Source of the DNA: Winogradskyella flava
GTDB taxonomy: Bacteria; Bacteroidota; Bacteroidia; Flavobacteriales; Flavobacteriaceae
Assembly: GCF_014243395.1 (NCBI RefSeq)
Contig: NZ_JACLCP010000003.1
Span: 124,001-188,000 of the forward strand
Length of the DNA stretch: 64,000 nucleotides
Reading direction: 5' to 3'
This document shows positions 36,450 to 45,579 of this stretch, piece by piece. The notes below the pieces were generated by a model. The model searched no databases and was not told the DNA's origin. It saw nothing but the letters and a program-made list of their open reading frames with translations. The translations under genes were made by a program, and so were the position numbers. Each line of letters begins with the position of its first letter. Positions within the stretch are counted from its first letter, which is position 1.

Positions 36450-39400
36450 CGCTTTAAACTAAAATGGCTAGTAAAGGTTCTCCCATCCTGTAGTTTCACC
36501 TTGAACCAGTAATCGCTTGTGGGCATCCTTGCACCGTTGTAGGTACCGTCCCATCCAGGACCGAGGGGATCGAGTTCCTTTAACAGTTTTCCCTGTCGGT
36601 CGAATATTAGAATGGAGGAGTTGGCCTGAAAGAGGTTGTTGATGCCCTTGACCTGCCAGAAATCATTGGTATTGTCGTTATTGGGCGTAAAGAACTTTGG
36701 GAACCCAATTACCGAAACGAGCTCATCGGTTATCCCACAATTGTTCTTGTCACGGACATAAACGGTATATAGTCCTGGCAATACATCCACAAAGGTGTTG
36801 CTGTCCTGGTAAGGGCCATCGATATCGTCAAGAGCATATTCGTAGTCGCCCTCACCAGAAACGATGACGGTAATGGAGTTGTTGCCAGAACCATCTACAA
36901 TATCAACGTCGGTAACCGTGGCGATATTTGATGGTAAAACATTAATGGTCCTGTCCTTGAAGCAACCGTTCGTGTTGGTCACCCTTACACTGTAGTTTCC
37001 CGGAGCGTTTACCGCTATGGTCGAGGTATCCTCTCCGGTGGACCATTCGTAGGAATAGTTGCTCGGGGAATCACCTATAACGCCAGCACCCAGCATGATG
37101 GTCTCAGGGAAAAAGTTAAGGCAATAGGAGGTCTCGGAATTGGTCTCGATATTTGGTAGCTCAAGAACACTAAGCGCTACTTCACTAATGCCATAACAGG
37201 CATTGGCATTCTCGACGCGCGCGTAAATGGTCTGGTTGTAGGGAACGGTATTGGTAAAGGTCAATCCCAAGGGATTGTTCTCCAGCAGTGCATCGAGATA
37301 GGTCTCGTAATATTGGAGCTCCAATCCAACAGGTGCTCCAGCAAGTACAATGGCATTGGTGGTGCTGAGCTCAAAGGCCGCAAAGCCGTCCTCGGTACCG
37401 TCATCGTCACAGACGGCAAGGCTGGCATTGTTGGACGCCGTCGTGCTCACTTGCAGTGACACCTCACTAAAGTTGACACAGCCCGTAGTGGTATTGGTCA
37501 CCCTTGCATAGATGCGTTGTGGGTTGAAGAAATTTTCAAAAGCATCTGCATTAATTTCATTGCCTTCATTCTCCGCATCAGTTTGTGATACATAAAAAGA
37601 AACCAATCGATCAGATGCATTGCCAATGATGTCATCGACAAAAGAATTTATATTGAATACGGTAAAACCTTCGGGAATGCCATCTTCATCACATTGTGTA
37701 ATCGAAATATCATTAGCTTCAGGAATAGCATTAATGGTCAATTGAAAACTGGAAGTACTATAACAGACAGTATTTAATACGTTTTCAATCCTCACAAATA
37801 TAGTTTCGTTAAAAGCTTCAGTGTTGGTATAAGACAATGGCAGTGGCGATGTTCTATTATCTGCATCATCTTGCGATTCATGAAATGTAATAGTTGTTTC
37901 TGCTGGATTTTGGGTACCTCGAATCGACGGTATAAGCATTCCGAGATCGATTGTAGATATTCCATCTGATATATCACCCTCATTATCGCAAAATTCAATA
38001 GTATTTAACTGAATAATTTGAGGTGTATTAAAGACCTCCAGTTCGAAAGTATTGATATCAAAGCAATTGGTATTATCCACATTATCTACTCTTACATAAA
38101 TAGTTTGCGGATTGCTAGTATTAGTATAAGGAAACGTAATTTCATTTTCAAGGTCGTTGGCTTCGTCAAGTGTTTGAAAATAGCGCACATTGTATTGCGA
38201 AGGATCTTGACTTAAGAGTGCTTCAGGATTTTTAGTTGTGAAATCAAATTCAAAAACACCATTGTTGCCACCATTGTCACAAACATTAATATCTGTGAGC
38301 GGATTAGCCACAGGAATATCAAAAACACCAACGACAGCGCTGCCTTCAATTGGGCAGTCACCATTATTAGGTTCTATATATACCTCATAAAATCCAGGTG
38401 TATCTATGAATAATTGTGATTGATTATTACCAGCGATAGGCGTTCCATCAAAGGACCAAACATAATCTGCACCTGTGATATCGTCTGCTTGTAATGTGTA
38501 GCTGTCGCCTGTACATAATCTTAATTCAGTAGTGCTTATACCATTTCTAATTATATCGATTTGCGGACTAAGTAGCGAAGTAATGAATGGAGGTAAACCT
38601 AAATTAGCCTGAGTTCCTAGAGCCAAAGGCTGACCTGCAGGGTTATAACCGCATGCCAGACCTGCCTGATCAGGATTTTCAATAACATCTAAAGCACTGG
38701 TATTTTGTCCATTACAGACGTATATTTTATTGTTTGGCGCCAATTGCATGGATGAGATAAATTGATCTCCTATATATACTTGTGTTTCGAAATTATTATT
38801 TTCAAGATCAAACTGTCTTACTATATTGCCAGTTGTTACATAGACCTTTTTAGAGTCAGAGGAGAATTCTGTACTATAGCATTGCGTATTAGCCATTAAA
38901 TTTACAGGATTACTAACTACTCCTGTATCATTATCAAAATCGTATAGCCATAAACTTCCTGTGCCAGGCGCCGTATTAACGTCACTAGGTAAATTGCCAT
39001 TTTGAGCATGACAAACAGCAATCTTGGTCCCATCCGGTGAAGATTTCATATAGCCAATACCATTGCGTCTATAGCCTTGTGTTGAAATGAATGGAGGTAA
39101 AGCTGGAGGATTATCTGGAGGTAAAATGATATTACCAGAATTATCTATTTTAAATACATAGAATGTATCAACAAATTGTGTTATTACCCAAACAGACTCG
39201 CAGTCTCCACCTTGAACGGCAGTTATTTTTTCTGCGCATTTATAGAGTGTTTGGTTTGGTTCTAAAGTGTCGTAAGTTATGAGATGTTCATTCTTTAAAA
39301 CAGGATCTACATCTCCTAAGCCACCATTAAGAGACATATCCACTAGAGAATAGTTAAAACCATTATTAAAGCCATCATCGTTATTAGGAACTGATTGAGT

Positions 39401-39859
39401 ACCAAGAAATGTCTCTTGATAAAAGTCCAAAGGATTTCCGCTTTGATCTGCAGGACCTTGATCCGGGAATGCCCAGGCATTATTGTGATGAGGTTCGTCT
39501 ACGGTAAAAATATAATATAAATCACTATCGGTAGGATGTGGAACTATAAGTCCTGAAGACGTACTTGAAGGATCACCTAGTAATCCAGTATTTCCGAAAT
39601 AATCTCCATTGGACATTATTTGGTTATTACGATTCCAAACTGTTCTACCATCCGTATAAAAAAGGAGATTCCCGTCTTCATCCGAAATACTAGAGCAGCC
39701 TTCTGGCGTGTTTATCGCAGTAACCGTTGGAGCTACTATACCTGTGTCAAGATCAAAGCTTAGCCCTGCATTGCTACCAAAAGCCCAGTTGGTAGTTTGT
39801 TCTTGCGAAAACAAAGCTAAACTGAAACTTAATAAAGCTAGTATTAATATCTTTTTCAT
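36446..39859 (-). CDS. T9SS type B surface protein, propeller-like N-domain, 1137 residues
   Basis: Signal peptide (ILILALLSFSLALFSQ), then about 400 residues with blades like those of beta-propellers (NWAFGSNAGLSFDLDTG, GNLLFYTDGRTVWN, KYMKSSPDGT-type turn GIGYMKSSPDGTKIAVCH, LYDFDNDTG, FSSDSKKVYVTTG). An Ig-like unit follows, then four repeats (CDNGGNNG, CDNEGDISDG, CDEDGIPEG, CDDDGTEDG) and the T9SS type B sorting domain. The last 365 residues differ from the downstream gene's tail at only about four positions. It is probably the first gene of a two-gene unit with a -7 box 20 bp before its start. Confidence 0.85.
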   Translation of the reverse strand: MKKILILALLSFSLALFSQEQTTNWAFGSNAGLSFDLDTGIVAPTVTAINTPEGCSSISDEDGNLLFYTDGRTVWNRNNQIMSNGDYFGNTGLLGDPSSTSSGLIVPHPTDSDLYYIFTVDEPHHNNAWAFPDQGPADQSGNPLDFYQETFLGTQSVPNNDDGFNNGFNYSLVDMSLNGGLGDVDPVLKNEHLITYDTLEPNQTLYKCAEKITAVQGGDCESVWVITQFVDTFYVFKIDNSGNIILPPDNPPALPPFISTQGYRRNGIGYMKSSPDGTKIAVCHAQNGNLPSDVNTAPGTGSLWLYDFDNDTGVVSNPVNLMANTQCYSTEFSSDSKKVYVTTGNIVRQFDLENNNFETQVYIGDQFISSMQLAPNNKIYVCNGQNTSALDVIENPDQAGLACGYNPAGQPLALGTQANLGLPPFITSLLSPQIDIIRNGISTTELRLCTGDSYTLQADDITGADYVWSFDGTPIAGNNQSQLFIDTPGFYEVYIEPNNGDCPIEGSAVVGVFDIPVANPLTDINVCDNGGNNGVFEFDFTTKNPEALLSQDPSQYNVRYFQTLDEANDLENEITFPYTNTSNPQTIYVRVDNVDNTNCFDINTFELEVFNTPQIIQLNTIEFCDNEGDISDGISTIDLGMLIPSIRGTQNPAETTITFHESQDDADNRTSPLPLSYTNTEAFNETIFVRIENVLNTVCYSTSSFQLTINAIPEANDISITQCDEDGIPEGFTVFNINSFVDDIIGNASDRLVSFYVSQTDAENEGNEINADAFENFFNPQRIYARVTNTTTGCVNFSEVSLQVSTTASNNASLAVCDDDGTEDGFAAFELSTTNAIVLAGAPVGLELQYYETYLDALLENNPLGLTFTNTVPYNQTIYARVENANACYGISEVALSVLELPNIETNSETSYCLNFFPETIMLGAGVIGDSPSNYSYEWSTGEDTSTIAVNAPGNYSVRVTNTNGCFKDRTINVLPSNIATVTDVDIVDGSGNNSITVIVSGEGDYEYALDDIDGPYQDSNTFVDVLPGLYTVYVRDKNNCGITDELVSVIGFPKFFTPNNDNTNDFWQVKGINNLFQANSSILIFDRQGKLLKELDPLGPGWDGTYNGARMPTSDYWFKVKLQDGRTFTSHFSLKR
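36448..37541 (-). repeat. Direct repeat copy B (1,094 bp, 3' end of the 1137-residue gene)
   Basis: Second copy of the duplication at 33983-35076, offset by exactly 2,465 bp throughout, so no insertion or deletion separates them. Beyond 37541 the two genes still encode similar protein (CDEDGIPEGF repeat) but the DNA diverges sharply. Confidence 0.95.
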
Positions 39860-39879
39860 AGATGATAGCCAAAGGCTAC

Positions 39880-39887
39880 CAAAGATA
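39880..39887 (-). promoter_or_regulatory. -7 box (TATCTTTG) of the 1137-residue surface protein gene
   Basis: TATCTTTG on the minus strand, 20 bp before the ATG at 39859 and directly adjoining the stop codon of the upstream ABC permease gene. Confidence 0.6.
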
Positions 39888-40712
39888 TTATAAATCGCGC
39901 TTTTTTAATAATCGGTAGGATAAAAAGATAAAAAGTGCAGACCAACCCAATACTATGGCGATTTCGTACCAATGTACAGCATAGTCATAAGCCATATTTG
40001 TCTTTTCAGGAAACTTGGTCATAGCTATACGCTGTATAGGCTGATCTATAAGCTTATACATGGATTGTATAGGAAAGAAGTTGAATATTTTATCTGGTAA
40101 ATCACCTCCAATTTGTGTTTCCATAACTAGATAAATAATTCCTTCAACAAACCATGTCATTACTAGAAACCCTAAAGCAAAAGCTGAACGCTTAAGCAAC
40201 ATCCCAAAGAATAAACACAGACTGAAGAAGCCTAATAGCTTTACAAAATATGCCAATAAGAATTCTACTTCCCTAAAGATGATGGAAGCTTCAGTATAGC
40301 TTGAATATATGAGACCAATAAAAAATGAGGCAATACCAATTAATATTGTGGCAGATAAAGAAAAGAAGACAATGGTATAAAACTTGGAGAGAATAAATTC
40401 TTTTTTACTTAAACCATCGATAAGATTCTGTTTCAATGTTTTGTTACTGTATTCATTACCAATCATGCTCACAACAACAATAGCAAAAAAGAACTTAAAA
40501 TAGGAGGCAAAGAATGTCGTGATGTGCCAAATGATTGGGAAATTAAATATCCCTAACTCTCCAAGCTCCAGAGTAAATAGGCCAAAGAAAGGAATTTTAA
40601 TTGAGGACAATATAATTACAGTAAAAGGTAAAATAAATGAGATTATTATTAGGACCCTACTGGTTTTATTTAACCAAAGTTTTTGTAATTCTAATTTAAC
40701 GAGACGTAACAT
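39888..40712 (-). CDS. ABC-2 type transporter permease
   Basis: 274 residues with six hydrophobic helices: an N-terminal one (VLIIISFILPFTVIILSSI), a pair around ASYFKFFFAIVVVSMIGNEYSNKTLKQNLIDG (the family's coupling motif), and three more before the C-terminal LFIFLSYRLLKKRDL. This is the ABC-2 fold of exporters for lipids, polysaccharides or peptides, or of Gld-type transporters. Its ATPase is the next gene upstream, 37 bp away. Substrate unknown. Confidence 0.88.
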   Translation of the reverse strand: MLRLVKLELQKLWLNKTSRVLIIISFILPFTVIILSSIKIPFFGLFTLELGELGIFNFPIIWHITTFFASYFKFFFAIVVVSMIGNEYSNKTLKQNLIDGLSKKEFILSKFYTIVFFSLSATILIGIASFFIGLIYSSYTEASIIFREVEFLLAYFVKLLGFFSLCLFFGMLLKRSAFALGFLVMTWFVEGIIYLVMETQIGGDLPDKIFNFFPIQSMYKLIDQPIQRIAMTKFPEKTNMAYDYAVHWYEIAIVLGWSALFIFLSYRLLKKRDL

Positions 40713-40749
40713 ATAATAATGATTGGTTGTGCTTAATTCTTAGATGGAA

Positions 40750-41667
40750 TTATGCTGTTTTTTGATTGGTTTCTAAATTATCAGTGAGTTGTAAGAATTG
40801 CTCTTCTAGACTTTCTTTTCGTTTTACTAAATGTGAAAGGAGAATACCTTTATCAAACATCAGTTTATTGAAATCTGAAGCTGACATGGGTTCATTTAAA
40901 AAAGCAGTTATTAAATCATCTTCAATTTTTAATTTACCAAAATTGGAATGAGCTTCTAAAAGCTGAATCAATTGATCGTGTTTTTCCGCTTTTAACTCAA
41001 AAAAGCCGTGACTACTAATCATTTCATCCACACGACCAGAATATAATTTTTCACCTTTTCTTAGAACTACAACGTGCGAACATACTTTCTCAACTTCATC
41101 CAAAAGGTGAGAAGCTAGTAGTATGGTCGTACCATCTGCAGCAATATCCTTAATAATCTGACGTATTTGATGAATACCTTGAGGATCTAAACCATTGGTA
41201 GGCTCATCTAGGATTAAAATTTCAGGATCATTAAGTAATGCCGAAGCAATAGCCAAACGCTGTTTCATACCCAAAGAATAGGTCTTAAACTTATGGTCTT
41301 TTCTATCTAATAAGCCTACAACTTCTAATTTTTCGGCAATTTTACTATGATCTACACCTTTAATTCTACAGACTAATTTTAAATTCTGTTCTGCAGTCAT
41401 GTAAGGGTAGAAGTTTGGCCGCTCTATAATAGCACCAACTTGTTTTAAGGCATCATGAGTAGTTGTATTGCCATCGAACCAATGAAAATTGCCATTGGTT
41501 TTGTTTACGACATTCAAAACGATACCCAAGGTCGTGGATTTACCACTTCCATTAGGTCCTAAAATGCCATATACATTGCCCTTATTTATAGTAAAACTTA
41601 GGTCTTTTACGGCCGTTAGATAGCCAAATTTCTTCGTAAGATTGTTAATTGTTAGGATTGGCTCCAA
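40750..41667 (-). CDS. ABC transporter ATP-binding protein
   Basis: 305 residues. Walker A GPNGSGKST, Q-loop region VGAIIERPNFYPYMTAEQN, signature YSLGMKQRLAIASALL (LSGGQ variant), Walker B ILILDEPTNGLDP and the switch His in LLASHLLDEVEK. The C-terminal 80 residues form the extra domain seen in ABC-2 type exporters. It pairs with the downstream permease to make a two-gene exporter operon. Confidence 0.92.
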   Translation of the reverse strand: MEPILTINNLTKKFGYLTAVKDLSFTINKGNVYGILGPNGSGKSTTLGIVLNVVNKTNGNFHWFDGNTTTHDALKQVGAIIERPNFYPYMTAEQNLKLVCRIKGVDHSKIAEKLEVVGLLDRKDHKFKTYSLGMKQRLAIASALLNDPEILILDEPTNGLDPQGIHQIRQIIKDIAADGTTILLASHLLDEVEKVCSHVVVLRKGEKLYSGRVDEMISSHGFFELKAEKHDQLIQLLEAHSNFGKLKIEDDLITAFLNEPMSASDFNKLMFDKGILLSHLVKRKESLEEQFLQLTDNLETNQKTA

Positions 41668-41692
41668 AATATGATTGGTTTTAGTTGTTGAA

Positions 41693-41713
41693 ATGCTGAA
41701 ATGAATTCAGTAT
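41693..41713. repeat. REP-like palindrome ATGCTGAA-N5-TTCAGTAT
   Basis: A short imperfect palindrome in the gap upstream of the ABC ATPase gene. The same arms and spacing recur at 55551-55571 (ATGCTGAA-N5-TTCAGCAT), which suggests a dispersed palindromic element. Confidence 0.4.
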
Positions 41714-41763
41714 AGATTGATTATGTAGGTAAGACGATTCTTGCCACTATTTGTTACAATAAA

Positions 41764-41789
41764 ATAAAAAAAGCATCCTAAAGATGCTT
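41764..41789 (-). terminator. Rho-independent terminator of the pRiA4b ORF-3-like gene
   Basis: On the minus strand AAGCATC, loop TTTAG, GATGCTT is followed by a T-run. It lies 23 bp after the stop at 41813. Confidence 0.85.
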
Positions 41790-41812
41790 AATACTTTTAA
41801 TCGTTGTATTTC

Positions 41813-42331
41813 TCAATTCCAATTTTCATCAAAATCTAGGTCACTGTAATCGTCTACATCGATGTCATCTTCAAACTCATTAAAATCATCTTCATCGTCA
41901 TCAGCTTCAAAAGTTTTCTCTGGAGCCTCATCTGGGATTTGTCCATGAACAAACATTAAATTGGGGTAGTCGGTCCCTTTTGCTTCCTCTACGATTTCGC
42001 CTAATTCTACATAAAAGGTCCACATATTCAGAAAGTCATAAACATAGATTAGTTTAGGTGATGCTTCATGTACGACGTCTTTTATAACAGTGGTACTCAT
42101 CATTTTTACTTCATTTCCTGCCTCACTCATATCGAACATTGCAATTTCTTCACCTTGATTCCATTCGTCATCACTTATATAAAAGGATGCCATTTCCATT
42201 CCATCAAATCCAAAGGATTGTGCAATAATGTTGTGAAGATCTTCCATGGTATCGGTTTCACGAATTTCCAAATCACGAAACACATCGTCTTCAGTATCGT
42301 TATCTAGTATAACTCTAAATCTATAAATCAT
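41813..42331 (-). CDS. pRiA4b ORF-3-like / IS1096 passenger TnpR-type protein
   Basis: 172 residues. The first 120 match the pRiA4b ORF-3 domain: YRFRVILDNDTEDDVFRDLEI, a DTMEDLHNIIAQSFGFDG helix, ASFYISDD, and LIYVYDFLNMWTFYVELGEI (usually YxYDFGDxWxH). The tail is extremely acidic (EADDDEDDFNEFEDD and onward). The family name comes from passenger genes of mobile elements, but chromosomal copies in Flavobacteriia are ordinary genes and no transposase or inverted repeats are seen here. A -7 box lies 4 bp before the ATG. Function unknown. Confidence 0.85.
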   Translation of the reverse strand: MIYRFRVILDNDTEDDVFRDLEIRETDTMEDLHNIIAQSFGFDGMEMASFYISDDEWNQGEEIAMFDMSEAGNEVKMMSTTVIKDVVHEASPKLIYVYDFLNMWTFYVELGEIVEEAKGTDYPNLMFVHGQIPDEAPEKTFEADDDEDDFNEFEDDIDVDDYSDLDFDENWN

Positions 42332-42335
42332 GCTG

Positions 42336-42343
42336 CAAAGATA
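42336..42343 (-). promoter_or_regulatory. -7 box (TATCTTTG), leaderless start
   Basis: TATCTTTG on the minus strand is followed by CAGC and then the ATG at 42331, predicting a leaderless message. A heptamer microsatellite starts about 85 bp upstream of this box. Confidence 0.65.
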
Positions 42344-42428
42344 ATGTAAATGCCTTTTATAGTTACAAATTTTTGAAGATGGAATTCTAGTTTAATTGAT
42401 TGATGATTCGCTTAAGGCTTTATTAATT

Positions 42429-42510
42429 TCACTAATCACTAATCACTAATCACTAATCACTAATCACTAATCACTAATCACTAATCACTAATCACTAATC
42501 ACTAATCACT
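42429..42510. repeat. Heptanucleotide tandem repeat (TCACTAA, about 11.7 copies)
   Basis: An 82-bp perfect run of a 7-bp unit. It begins two bases inside the stop codon of the heme A synthase gene and lies upstream of the promoter of the next minus-strand gene. The unit contains stop codons on the minus strand, so copy-number change alters only untranslated sequence. Confidence 0.97.
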
Positions 42511-43525
42511 ATTTGCTAAAACGATGTAAGGTAAAAATCATTGCACTGAGTAGTATAAATGCACCGACCTGATGTAATACGCCTAACCATACAGGCACTG
42601 CCAAAATAAGTGTTAAAACGCCAAGTAAAAATTGAACACCAACCATTATCAATAAGGCATTGACACCTCTTACTTGCCATTTTTTGATATCCAAACGTGT
42701 TGCCTTATACCATATGGACAAAATAAGAATTACGACAATATAGGCCAATGTTCTATGCACAAATTGCACGCCACTTTTCCCTTCCAAAAAATTGAGATAG
42801 GTTGGGCTTTTTTCAATGTAAACAGTTTCGTGCATCAACTTGCCTTCATTCATAAATGGCCAATGATTGTGTATCCACCCAGCATCAAGTCCTGCTACAA
42901 ACGCACCATAAATAATTTGGATGACCAAAACCACTAGGCTCAAGCGAATAAAATTACGTAGCTTTTTATCTATTGTCTTTTTATTCGGGAATATTAAATC
43001 CAAAGCCACCCAGAATGTATATGCAAAAGTTAGAAAGGCTGTCGTAAGATGCGCTGCCAATCTATAATGACTGACGTCTGGTCTATCTACCAATCCACTT
43101 TTTACCATATACCATCCCAAAAACCCTTGAAAACCTCCCATAATGAGAAGTATTATTGCTTTTTTTATAGTTGATCTAGATAGTTGTTTCCTTATGAGAA
43201 AATACAAAAACGGAATAATGAACACCAAGCCAATGAATCGGCCAATGACACGATGGATCCATTCCCAAAAGTAGATATCCTTAAATTCTTCTAAGGACAT
43301 TCCATAGTTAAGTTTTTGATATTCTGGATATTGCTGGTACAAGTCAAAGGCATCGTTCCACTCAACTTCATTCATAGGCGGAATTACACCAGAAATCAAC
43401 TTATAATTTGAAATTGACAAGCCAGAATGTGTTAGCCTCGTGATGCCACCAACAATGACCATAATAAAAATTAAGATACAGCCCGTCAGCAACCAGTAAA
43501 TAACTGTTTTATTATCCTTTTTCAT
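42509..43525 (-). CDS. ctaA: Heme A synthase (COX15/CtaA family)
   Basis: 338 residues with eight predicted helices in two four-helix halves. Motifs GGITRLTHSGLSISNYKLISG-like near the N-terminus, EFKDIYFWEWIHRVIGR with a haem-ligand His, SHYRLAAHLTTAF, and in the second half VQFVHRTLAYIVV and LGVLHQVGAFIL. It oxidises the methyl group of haem O to make haem A for cytochrome oxidase. Its stop codon TAG is formed at the edge of the heptamer repeat. The start overlaps the upstream GNAT gene by 14 bp. Confidence 0.93.
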   Translation of the reverse strand: MKKDNKTVIYWLLTGCILIFIMVIVGGITRLTHSGLSISNYKLISGVIPPMNEVEWNDAFDLYQQYPEYQKLNYGMSLEEFKDIYFWEWIHRVIGRFIGLVFIIPFLYFLIRKQLSRSTIKKAIILLIMGGFQGFLGWYMVKSGLVDRPDVSHYRLAAHLTTAFLTFAYTFWVALDLIFPNKKTIDKKLRNFIRLSLVVLVIQIIYGAFVAGLDAGWIHNHWPFMNEGKLMHETVYIEKSPTYLNFLEGKSGVQFVHRTLAYIVVILILSIWYKATRLDIKKWQVRGVNALLIMVGVQFLLGVLTLILAVPVWLGVLHQVGAFILLSAMIFTLHRFSK

Positions 43526-43976
43526 TTTTCAATATTTTTTCAAAGCAAAGACTATTTTTAACACCTATGTATTGTCCATAATTTGGTATTACTTTATAGT
43601 TGTTTTTCTTATAAAATTCAACCGCTTCTGTTTGACGTACACCAGTCTCTAAAACCGTGGAAGTATATCCTAATTCTTTTGCCCAGTCTTCTAGTTCGTT
43701 TAAGGTTTTTGTTGCGAGACCTTTTCCTCGCTCGCTGGGTAAAGTATACATGCGCTTAATTTCGACTTTTGAATCATCAAATTGCTTAAAAGCTCCACAA
43801 ACTACTGGTTTGTTATTACTATATAAAACGGTAACATTTTTTAAGTTGTCTATGGCATTAAACTGATTGTAGAAATCATGCTCATCGCCATCAGTCACTT
43901 TAAGATAATTATCAAGCTTTTTTACAAGTGCTATGAAGTCAGGATGACAAGAGTCTGTTCTAATCAACTTTATCAT
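43512..43976 (-). CDS. GNAT-family N-acetyltransferase
   Basis: 154 residues. The acetyl-CoA-binding motif A is [29 protein letters not shown] (RGKG loop), followed by the [18 protein letters not shown] motif B region. The substrate cannot be told. The gene overlaps the CCA-adding enzyme by 4 bp (ATGA) and ctaA by 14 bp, giving a three-gene coupled unit. Confidence 0.88.
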   Translation of the reverse strand: MIKLIRTDSCHPDFIALVKKLDNYLKVTDGDEHDFYNQFNAIDNLKNVTVLYSNNKPVVCGAFKQFDDSKVEIKRMYTLPSERGKGLATKTLNELEDWAKELGYTSTVLETGVRQTEAVEFYKKNNYKVIPNYGQYIGVKNSLCFEKILKNEKG

Positions 43977-45391
43977 ACCCCTACAGCTTTTAAACCTAGG
44001 GACTTTCCTTTTTCTAACATCAATTGAAATGCTGCATCATGCTCATTAGGGATTTCACCTTCCAAGATGGCTTCTTTAATCGCTTCTTTGATGATTCCTA
44101 TTTCTCTAGAGGGTCTTAAATTGAAAGCTTTCATAATCTCTTCTCCAGAAACAGGCGGTTGAAAATCCCTGACGCGGTCACGCTCTTCAACTTCGATTAT
44201 TTTGTCTCTAACTCTTTTGAAATTATTGTGATATTTCTCGAACTTCTTAGGGTTTTTAGTGGTGATGTCAGCTTCACATAACGTCATTAAATCATCGACA
44301 TGCTCACCGGCATCAAACACTAAACGTCTTACGGCAGAATCGGTGACTTCTGTTGCTAGAACTATTGGTCTAGAGCTCATTAACACCATCTTCTGAACAA
44401 ATTTCATTTTATCATTTAAGGGCATCTTAAGGCGTTTAAATAGTTTATACACCATTTTGGAACCGACAAACTCATGTGCATGAAAGGTCCAGCCTATTTT
44501 TTTGTGGAACTTCTTTGTAGGCGCTTTGCCAATATCGTGTAAAAGTGCTGCCCAACGTAACCAAAGGTTATCTGTTGTCTTTGCGATATTGTCAACGACC
44601 TCCAGAGTATGATAAAAGTTGTCCTTATGGCGTTGGCCCTCTATTTCATCTATGCCTTTTAGTGCCGTGAGTTCTGGTAATATATAATCTAGAAGTCTAG
44701 TGTTTTCGAGAAGTTTGAAGCCAATAGAGGGTTTATCGCTTTCCAAAATCTTATTGAGTTCTACAACAATACGCTCTTTAGTGATAATTTTTATGCGATC
44801 CTTATTTTTAGATATGGATTTAAGTGAGTTATCTTCAATTTTAAAACTCAGTTGCGTTGCAAACCGTATGGCTCTCATCATACGCAATGGGTCGTCACTA
44901 TAAGTTATATCTGGATTTAAAGGCGTTCGAATTATACCCTTATCTAAATCTTCAATGCCATTAAATGGATCTAAAAGCTCACCATAATTAGCCTCATTAA
45001 GGCTAAGTGCCAGAGCGTTTATGGTAAAGTCGCGTCTATTTTGATCATCTTCAAGCGTTCCATTCTCTACAACAGGATTTCTACTGTCCTCATTATAACT
45101 TTCTTTCCTTGCGCCTACGAATTCAATTTCAATATCATCAAAACGTAACATAGCTGTGCCATAGGTTTTAAAAACTTGGACTTTTGGTTGGGTAGGTAAG
45201 TTTTCTGCAACCTTATTTGCTAAATCAATACCACTGCCAACAGCAACAATATCAATATCCTTTGCATTGCGGCGTTCTAAAAGATAATCGCGAACAAAGC
45301 CACCAATGACATAACTCTCTAACCCTAATGCCTCCGCAGATTGTGAGATGATCTTAAAAATAGGATGTTTTAAGGCTTGTTTATAGTTCAT
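43973..45391 (-). CDS. CCA tRNA nucleotidyltransferase / poly(A) polymerase-like with HD domain
   Basis: An upstream in-frame TTG at 45418 lies inside the -7 box, so the ATG at 45391 ([10 protein letters not shown]) is taken, giving 472 residues. Class II nucleotidyltransferase core: [11 protein letters not shown] and KDIDIVAVG with catalytic carboxylates, [11 protein letters not shown] and [12 protein letters not shown]. Then an HD domain ([11 protein letters not shown]). It adds or repairs the CCA end of tRNAs. The long acidic C-terminal region contains [14 protein letters not shown]. It heads the unit with GNAT and ctaA. Confidence 0.92.
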   Translation of the reverse strand: MNYKQALKHPIFKIISQSAEALGLESYVIGGFVRDYLLERRNAKDIDIVAVGSGIDLANKVAENLPTQPKVQVFKTYGTAMLRFDDIEIEFVGARKESYNEDSRNPVVENGTLEDDQNRRDFTINALALSLNEANYGELLDPFNGIEDLDKGIIRTPLNPDITYSDDPLRMMRAIRFATQLSFKIEDNSLKSISKNKDRIKIITKERIVVELNKILESDKPSIGFKLLENTRLLDYILPELTALKGIDEIEGQRHKDNFYHTLEVVDNIAKTTDNLWLRWAALLHDIGKAPTKKFHKKIGWTFHAHEFVGSKMVYKLFKRLKMPLNDKMKFVQKMVLMSSRPIVLATEVTDSAVRRLVFDAGEHVDDLMTLCEADITTKNPKKFEKYHNNFKRVRDKIIEVEERDRVRDFQPPVSGEEIMKAFNLRPSREIGIIKEAIKEAILEGEIPNEHDAAFQLMLEKGKSLGLKAVGV

Positions 45392-45415
45392 AATTACCCA
45401 TTGTAAATGGTTTTG

Positions 45416-45423
45416 CAAAGATA
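45416..45423 (-). promoter_or_regulatory. -7 box (TATCTTTG) of the CCA-transferase unit
   Basis: TATCTTTG on the minus strand, 24 bp before the ATG at 45391. Its TTG is the false upstream start of that gene. Confidence 0.6.
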
Positions 45424-45477
45424 CGACACACTAATTGTTTTTAAAATCAAATTAGGCCAAAAGAAGAAAACTAATTG

Positions 45478-45485
45478 TAGTTTTG
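45478..45485 (+). promoter_or_regulatory. -7 box (TAGTTTTG) upstream of a leader ORF
   Basis: TAGTTTTG fits TAnnTTTG. Four bases later an ATG opens a 24-codon frame that precedes the kinase-fold gene. Confidence 0.55.
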
Positions 45486-45489
45486 CACC

Positions 45490-45564
45490 ATGAAGCCTTT
45501 AATGGGCATTTGGCTGAAAGCTGTTAGTACAATCAAGAATATTTTGTTCTCAATGGTTAGCTGA
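45490..45564 (+). CDS. Possible 24-residue leader peptide ahead of the kinase-fold gene
   Basis: ATG at 45490, four bases after a promoter box, opens a frame of 24 codons (MKPLMGIWLKAVSTIKNIL, and a short hydrophobic end) stopping at TGA 45562-45564. The same phase continues as the kinase-fold gene at 45580 after a further in-frame TAG. The peptide is short, amphipathic and basic. It could be a leader ORF that controls translation of the next gene, or chance. Confidence 0.4.
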   Translation: MKPLMGIWLKAVSTIKNILFSMVS

Positions 45565-45579
45565 GAAAATTTAAAATAG

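Noticed and set aside
36446..39859. Assembly duplication error as the cause of the shared adhesin tails
   Set aside because: The copies differ at about a dozen positions, have different stop codons and lie in distinct gene contexts, so they are most likely real, although long reads would settle it.
41813..42331. IS1096 passenger / TnpR-type name suggesting a mobile element
   Set aside because: Only the family label points to mobility. There is no transposase, inverted repeat or target duplication nearby, and the gene has its own promoter box and terminator.
42429..42510. CRISPR array
   Set aside because: The unit is 7 bp with no spacers; it is a simple sequence repeat.
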